Assembly (NCBI GenBank): GCA_044868295.1
Contig: JBIOWF010000330.1
Span: 1-9,212, forward strand
Length of the DNA: 9,212 bases
From: JBIOWF01 sp044868295
Lineage (GTDB): Bacteria; Actinomycetota; Actinomycetes; Streptosporangiales; Streptosporangiaceae
Direction: 5' to 3'
Shown: piece after piece, positions 6,884 through 9,212 of the stretch
Layout of the letters: each line of letters starts with the position of its first letter
How positions within the stretch are numbered: position 1 is the first letter of the stretch
Translations under genes and position numbers: made by a program
Notes under the pieces: generated by a model
Seen by the model: the letters and a program-made list of their open reading frames with translations, nothing else
Told to the model about the DNA's origin: nothing
Database searches by the model: none

Positions 6884-7285
6884 CTAAACCGCTGCCGGCA
6901 CCGCCGTACGGACCCAATCCACGATTTCCTCGGTCGTGGCTCCCGGTGTGAAGATCTTCGCGACCCCCATGGTGTGGAGCTCGGGAATGTCCGCCTCCGG
7001 GATGATGCCGCCGCCGAAAACGATGATGTCCGCGGCGTCCTGCTCCCGGAGGACCTCCAGGACCCGGGCGAAGAGCGTCATGTGCGCACCGGACAGGATG
7101 GACAGCCCGATCGCGGCGGCGTCCTCCTGGATCGCGGCCTGGACGATCTGCTCGGGTGTCTGGTGCAGCCCGGTGTAGACGACTTCCATGCCCGCGTCAC
7201 GCAGCGCCCTCGCGACGACCTTGACTCCTCGGTCGTGCCCGTCCAGCCCAGGCTTGGCGACGACGACCCGAATTCTGCCTTCCAT
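6884..7285 (-). CDS. icmB: Stand-alone cobalamin-binding subunit of an acyl-CoA mutase (IcmB-like)
   Basis: This 133-residue protein consists of a single B12-binding domain, the size of Streptomyces IcmB, the small subunit of isobutyryl-CoA mutase. That enzyme rearranges isobutyryl-CoA and n-butyryl-CoA with a separate large catalytic subunit. The cobalamin signature is complete: DGHDRG (DxHxxG, with D15 and lower-ligand H17), LSILSGAH (SxL, S62/L64) and FGGGIIP (90-96). The sequence KPGLDGHDRG, and TGLHQTPEQI around residue 38, are diagnostic of methylmalonyl-/isobutyryl-CoA mutase C-terminal domains. The start ATG has AGGAGG 5 nt upstream. An in-frame GTG at 7345 would add 20 residues but lacks such a site. 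No large subunit is in the window, so the partner and exact substrate (isobutyryl-, methylmalonyl- or another acyl-CoA) are unknown. A CRP-like site and a 12-bp palindrome lie 46-69 nt upstream. Confidence 0.88.
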   Translation of the reverse strand: MEGRIRVVVAKPGLDGHDRGVKVVARALRDAGMEVVYTGLHQTPEQIVQAAIQEDAAAIGLSILSGAHMTLFARVLEVLREQDAADIIVFGGGIIPEADIPELHTMGVAKIFTPGATTEEIVDWVRTAVPAAV

Positions 7286-7502
7286 GCCGACCTCCTGCCC
7301 GCAGCGTAACGGCCCCGCCCGCCCGTTGACCGTGATCCGGCTCACACATGTGTGCCCCCTCCGCCTCGGCCCGCGACTGGCCGCGGCGCTGGACCTGCCA
7401 CTGCACCATGCGCTCAAACCGCTCCTCGAACGGCTGGAGCGTGCCTTCGGGCGCGCGGTAGCGGCACCACGCCCCGTAGAACCGTCCACCCCGAAACTGC
7501 AC
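7197..7502 (-). CDS. Unrecognised short ORF with coding signal in its first 50 codons, possibly frameshifted
   Basis: I do not recognise this protein. From GTG 7502 the first ~50 codons have G/C at about 93%, 74% and 52% of third, first and second positions, the usual actinomycete coding pattern. The peptide (GGRFYGAWCRYRAPEGTLQP, then FEERFERMVQWQVQRRG and SRAEAEG) has ordinary composition. After about 7355 the pattern collapses in this frame, and the ORF then runs 89 nt out of frame into icmB, which is unlikely for a real gene. One extra G in the G5 run (plus C5, 7355-7359) would end it at a TGA at 7344-7342, giving a protein of about 54 residues. So it may be a real small gene with an indel, or a relic. 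It lies in the same frame as, and right after, the stop of the pcrA relic. The start has only a weak ribosome binding site. Confidence 0.35.
   Translation of the reverse strand: MQFRGGRFYGAWCRYRAPEGTLQPFEERFERMVQWQVQRRGQSRAEAEGAHMCEPDHGQRAGGAVTLRAGGRHGRQNSGRRRQAWAGRARPRSQGRREGAA
7331..7354. promoter_or_regulatory. CRP-like site adjoining a 12-bp perfect palindrome, upstream of icmB
   Basis: CGTGA-N6-TCACA at 7331-7346 matches the CRP-family consensus TGTGA-N6-TCACA at nine of ten defined positions. It overlaps CACACATGTGTG at 7343-7354, which is a perfect 12-bp palindrome. Together they lie 46-69 nt upstream of the icmB ATG on the minus strand. They also fall where the coding signal of the short ORF starting at 7502 fades. 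A regulatory role is inferred from symmetry and position only. Confidence 0.4.
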
Positions 7503-7550
7503 CTGCCTGATTGTTCGGCCTCGGCACCGCAGCCCTGATCGGACCGACGG

Positions 7551-7622
7551 TCAGAGTTCCTCGATCGGCGGGTAGGCGAGCAGCAGAGTCCTTTCGCATG
7601 CCCACCCGGAAAAGTCCACAAC
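7551..7622 (-). pseudogene. Relic of the pcrA 3' end (C-terminal Tudor-domain tail)
   Basis: Read on the minus strand, this stretch ends ERTLLLAYPPIEEL followed by TGA, against EKTLLLAYAPIEKL-TGA in the intact pcrA ending at 8697. At DNA level 7549-7597 matches 8695-8743 at 41 of 49 positions without gaps. The differences are mostly synonymous or conservative (K/R, K/E, A/P). Weaker protein similarity reaches VVDFSGW against KIDFGSG, with about one residue inserted. Farther upstream the frame soon meets a stop and there is no start codon or helicase motif, so this is not an independent gene. It has the same orientation as pcrA and lies about 1.15 kb away, on the other side of the secreted-protein gene. 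Confidence 0.8.
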
Positions 7623-7737
7623 AAAAGTGAAATTTCGTGACTTAGCCGTAATCGCCTGTCGACAGAATGATCAATGATCACCTCATCTTGATCACCTTCT
7701 CCAGGCAGGGGAAGGCATCCACAGGAGGAAACCCCAC
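7598..7737 (+). promoter_or_regulatory. AT-rich leader of the secreted-protein gene with three TGATCA palindromes
   Basis: Positions 7611-7690 are 41% G+C (33 of 80 bases), far below the rest of the window, so promoter elements are expected here. Three TGATCA palindromes start at 7668, 7675 and 7689, at offsets of 7 and 14 bp, and the last two belong to a direct repeat TGATCACC (7675-7682, 7689-7696). AGGAGG at 7723-7728 is the ribosome binding site, 9 nt before the ATG. No convincing -35/-10 pair could be fixed. GTGACT at 7637 and CAGAAT at 7663 resemble them, but the spacing is too long. Confidence 0.4.
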
Positions 7738-8604
7738 ATGAGGCGAATTCTCGCCGCACTCGCGTGCGCTGGCACGGCCGCGCTGCCGGCGCCCGCCCTG
7801 GCGACCCCCGCACAGGCTCAGGCCCGGGCCACCGACCCGGTTTCCGCGCTCAAGAAGCAGTTCAAGACCCATCGCGGCGTCCACATGACGTCCGTCCTCA
7901 AGTTCGGCGGCGGCGGAGAGGCCGCGAAGAGCCGGGCGAACGGCGACGTCCAGTTCGGCGCCTCCGGCGTGACCGCCTCAGACATCACCTCCAAAATCGA
8001 CTTCGGCGGCTTGGCCGGGGACGACGACGAGCTGCAGGGCCTGAACGACCCGACGCGGACGATCACAGTGAAGAAGACCGCCTACGTCTCCGGCGGGGTC
8101 TTCGACAGTTTCCTGCCCGAGGGCAAGACCTGGATCCGCCTACCCGGAGCCACCCTGTCACCCACCATCACCGCCGGGCAGTACGTCAACACCCTGGACC
8201 CGCGCACCCTCAAGGCCGTGCTCGCGACGACCAAGGCCAAGGGCGACGGGGGCACCATCGACGGCACGAAGACGACCGTCTACCGGGGCTCCATCACCCT
8301 GGGTCGGCTCTTCGCGTCCTCCCCCGAGCTCAAGAAGGAGCTCGCTGCCGGGAAGGCCGGCCAGACGATGATCAACTGGAAACTCTGGATCGGCGCCGAC
8401 AACCTGGTCCGCCGCGTGACCTCGTCCGCGCACGAAAAGTTCAAGGTCGGCAAGTCCAGCGTCGACATGGTCATGACCACCGACACCAAGTTCACCGGCT
8501 GGGGCTCGAAGATCATCATCACGGCTCCCCCGGCCGACGAGGTGGCTGACGCCATGGAACTCGGCAAGCTGCCCGAGATGCCCGACATCAGCCTGGGCGA
8601 CTGA
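7738..8604 (+). CDS. Secreted protein, possibly LolA/LppX-like lipid-binding fold; function unknown
   Basis: This 288-residue exported protein has an N-terminal Sec-type signal: MRR, a hydrophobic core (about 4-20), and AxA-type cleavage options after PALA (residue 22) or AQAQA (about 29). The single cysteine, C10, lies too early and in a poor lipobox, so a lipoprotein is unlikely. The mature part has no Cys and no transmembrane segment. It alternates strand-like stretches such as TITVKKTAYVSGGVF, KTWIRLPGATLS and INWKLWIGADNLVRRVTSS. The pattern 'conditional variable expressed, WIRLPG, then WKLWIGADNLVRRV' is reminiscent of actinobacterial LppX/LprG and LolA-like proteins that carry lipids. 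This is inference from pattern and could be wrong. AGGAGG lies 9 nt before the ATG. The gene is convergent with pcrA and is bracketed by the two copies of the pcrA 3' end, suggesting it was inserted into an otherwise conserved locus. Confidence 0.82.
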   Translation: MRRILAALACAGTAALPAPALATPAQAQARATDPVSALKKQFKTHRGVHMTSVLKFGGGGEAAKSRANGDVQFGASGVTASDITSKIDFGGLAGDDDELQGLNDPTRTITVKKTAYVSGGVFDSFLPEGKTWIRLPGATLSPTITAGQYVNTLDPRTLKAVLATTKAKGDGGTIDGTKTTVYRGSITLGRLFASSPELKKELAAGKAGQTMINWKLWIGADNLVRRVTSSAHEKFKVGKSSVDMVMTTDTKFTGWGSKIIITAPPADEVADAMELGKLPEMPDISLGD

Positions 8605-8621
8605 CCAACCCCCCGGAGTGC

Positions 8622-8655
8622 GGCCGTGCGGACGGACCTGTCGTTCCGCACGGCC
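8622..8655. terminator. Hairpin between convergent genes, probable bidirectional terminator
   Basis: GGCCGTGCGG (8622-8631) and CCGCACGGCC (8646-8655) form a perfect 10-bp GC-rich stem with a 14-nt loop. It lies 17 nt past the stop of the secreted-protein gene and 41 nt past the stop of pcrA on the other strand. No strong T-run follows on either strand, which is common for actinomycete terminators. This hairpin lies between the two pcrA-end copies, hence inside the suspected insertion. Confidence 0.55.
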
Positions 8656-8696
8656 CGCGCCGTTTCAGGCCGGCGCGTGCAGACCGGCGTCGCAGG

Positions 8697-9212
8697 TCAG
8701 AGTTTTTCGATCGGGGCGTAGGCCAGCAGCAGGGTCTTCTCGCCGCCGCTGCCGAAGTCGATTTTGACCTTGGTCTTCTCGGCGACGCCGTCCACCGTCA
8801 CCACGGTGCCGAGGCCGAACGCGTCGTGCGTCACCCGGTCTCCCGGAGTCAGGTTCGGGATCACCCGGCCACCGGTCTTCTTCTGGGCGGAAGCCGTACG
8901 GGACTCGCGAGAACCCGGAGACACCGCCGCGCCCCAGGCGTTCTTCTTCGGGTCGTTGCGCCAGTCGACGAGATCGCCGGGCACCTCCGACAGGAACCGG
9001 GACGCCGGGTTGAACGACGGCGCGCCCCACGAGCTGCGCACGGCCGCACGCGACAGGTAGAGCCGCTGCTCGGCCCTGGTGATGCCCACGTAGGCGAGAC
9101 GGCGCTCCTCCTCCAGCTCCTTGGGGTCGCCCAGCGAGCGCATGTGCGGGAAGACGCCGTCCTCCATCGCGGTGAGGAACACCACGGGGAACTCCAGCCC
9201 CTTCGCGGTGTG
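8697..9212 (-). CDS. pcrA: ATP-dependent DNA helicase PcrA/UvrD1, C-terminal 171 residues (5' end outside window)
   Basis: PcrA is an SF1A 3'-5' DNA helicase/translocase used in repair, replication-conflict removal and transcription-coupled processes. The visible part starts in helicase motif V (HTAKGLEFPVVFL), continues through motif VI (EEERRLAYVGITRAEQRLYLS, with the arginine finger in GITRAE), a linker rich in Ser/Arg/Lys, and the C-terminal Tudor-like domain. The last is GDRVTHDAFGLGTVV near residue 125, ending EKTLLLAYAPIEKL. In PcrA proteins this domain contacts RNA polymerase. The DGVFPHMRS stretch after motif V is typical of PcrA and UvrD1 rather than RecB or Rep. The stop is TGA at 8699-8697. 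The last 49 bases, including the stop, are duplicated as a relic at 7549-7597. Confidence 0.95.
   Translation of the reverse strand, partial: HTAKGLEFPVVFLTAMEDGVFPHMRSLGDPKELEEERRLAYVGITRAEQRLYLSRAAVRSSWGAPSFNPASRFLSEVPGDLVDWRNDPKKNAWGAAVSPGSRESRTASAQKKTGGRVIPNLTPGDRVTHDAFGLGTVVTVDGVAEKTKVKIDFGSGGEKTLLLAYAPIEKL

Noticed and set aside
7286..7813. N-terminal extension of the icmB-like gene to about 7813
   Set aside because: The extension crosses the AT-rich leader and the 5' end of the divergent secreted-protein gene, while the ATG at 7285 has a strong AGGAGG and gives exactly one domain.
7598..8694. Integrase, transposase or terminal inverted repeats for the suspected insertion
   Set aside because: Only the secreted-protein gene is coded here. 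No recombinase motif and no inverted termini were seen, so no mobile element is annotated, only the duplicated pcrA end.
1..9212. CRISPR arrays, tRNA, rRNA, toxin-antitoxin pairs, phage defence or biosynthetic cluster genes
   Set aside because: No spaced repeats, tRNA cloverleaf or rRNA stretch was seen, and the remaining coding capacity is filled by housekeeping genes.

Overview
The window reads as chromosomal DNA from a high-GC actinomycete. I infer a filamentous genus of the Streptosporangiales or Streptomycetales. Evidence: overall base composition near 70% G+C, codon third positions almost always G or C, GTG starts, AGGAGG-type ribosome binding sites, and an actinobacterial neighbourhood of pcrA, icmB, sucC, sucD, a DUF6350 membrane protein, purN and purH. 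Apart from the accessory 7.2-8.7 kb segment, this is a conserved core-metabolism locus.

Layout from high to low coordinates, which is the direction of transcription for most genes. The 3' end of pcrA (minus) enters at the right edge and stops at 8697. A convergent gene for a secreted protein (plus, 7738-8604) follows. Next is a 450-bp stretch without a firm gene (7286-7737). It holds an AT-rich leader, a decayed second copy of the pcrA 3' end (7551-7622), a short unrecognised ORF with strong coding signal (7502 downward), and a CRP-like site beside a 12-bp perfect palindrome. Then come a stand-alone cobalamin-binding mutase subunit (icmB-like, 6884-7285), sucC and sucD (overlapping by one base, closed by a good intrinsic terminator), a nine-helix DUF6350 protein with a hexapeptide-repeat tail, a convergent small two-helix membrane protein (plus, 2389-2793), purN (divergent from it), and purH. 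purH runs to within a codon or two of its stop at the left edge.

How the genes fit together. SucCD interconverts succinyl-CoA and succinate with nucleotide phosphorylation in the TCA cycle. The IcmB-like protein is the B12 subunit of an acyl-CoA mutase of the isobutyryl-/methylmalonyl-CoA type, so it belongs to metabolism that feeds the same acyl-CoA pools. PurN and PurH carry out the two 10-formyl-THF-dependent steps of de novo purine synthesis (PurH also closes the ring to IMP) and look co-transcribed. PcrA is the housekeeping SF1 helicase with a C-terminal Tudor-like domain.

The most unusual feature is that the 3' end of pcrA is present twice. The intact copy ends at 8697. The relic at about 7549-7597 matches it at 41 of 49 bases, in the same orientation and including the stop codon. 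The two copies bracket the secreted-protein gene and its 41%-GC leader, which looks like a small insertion targeted to, or recombined into, the pcrA 3' end. No integrase, transposase, CRISPR array, tRNA or rRNA was seen.
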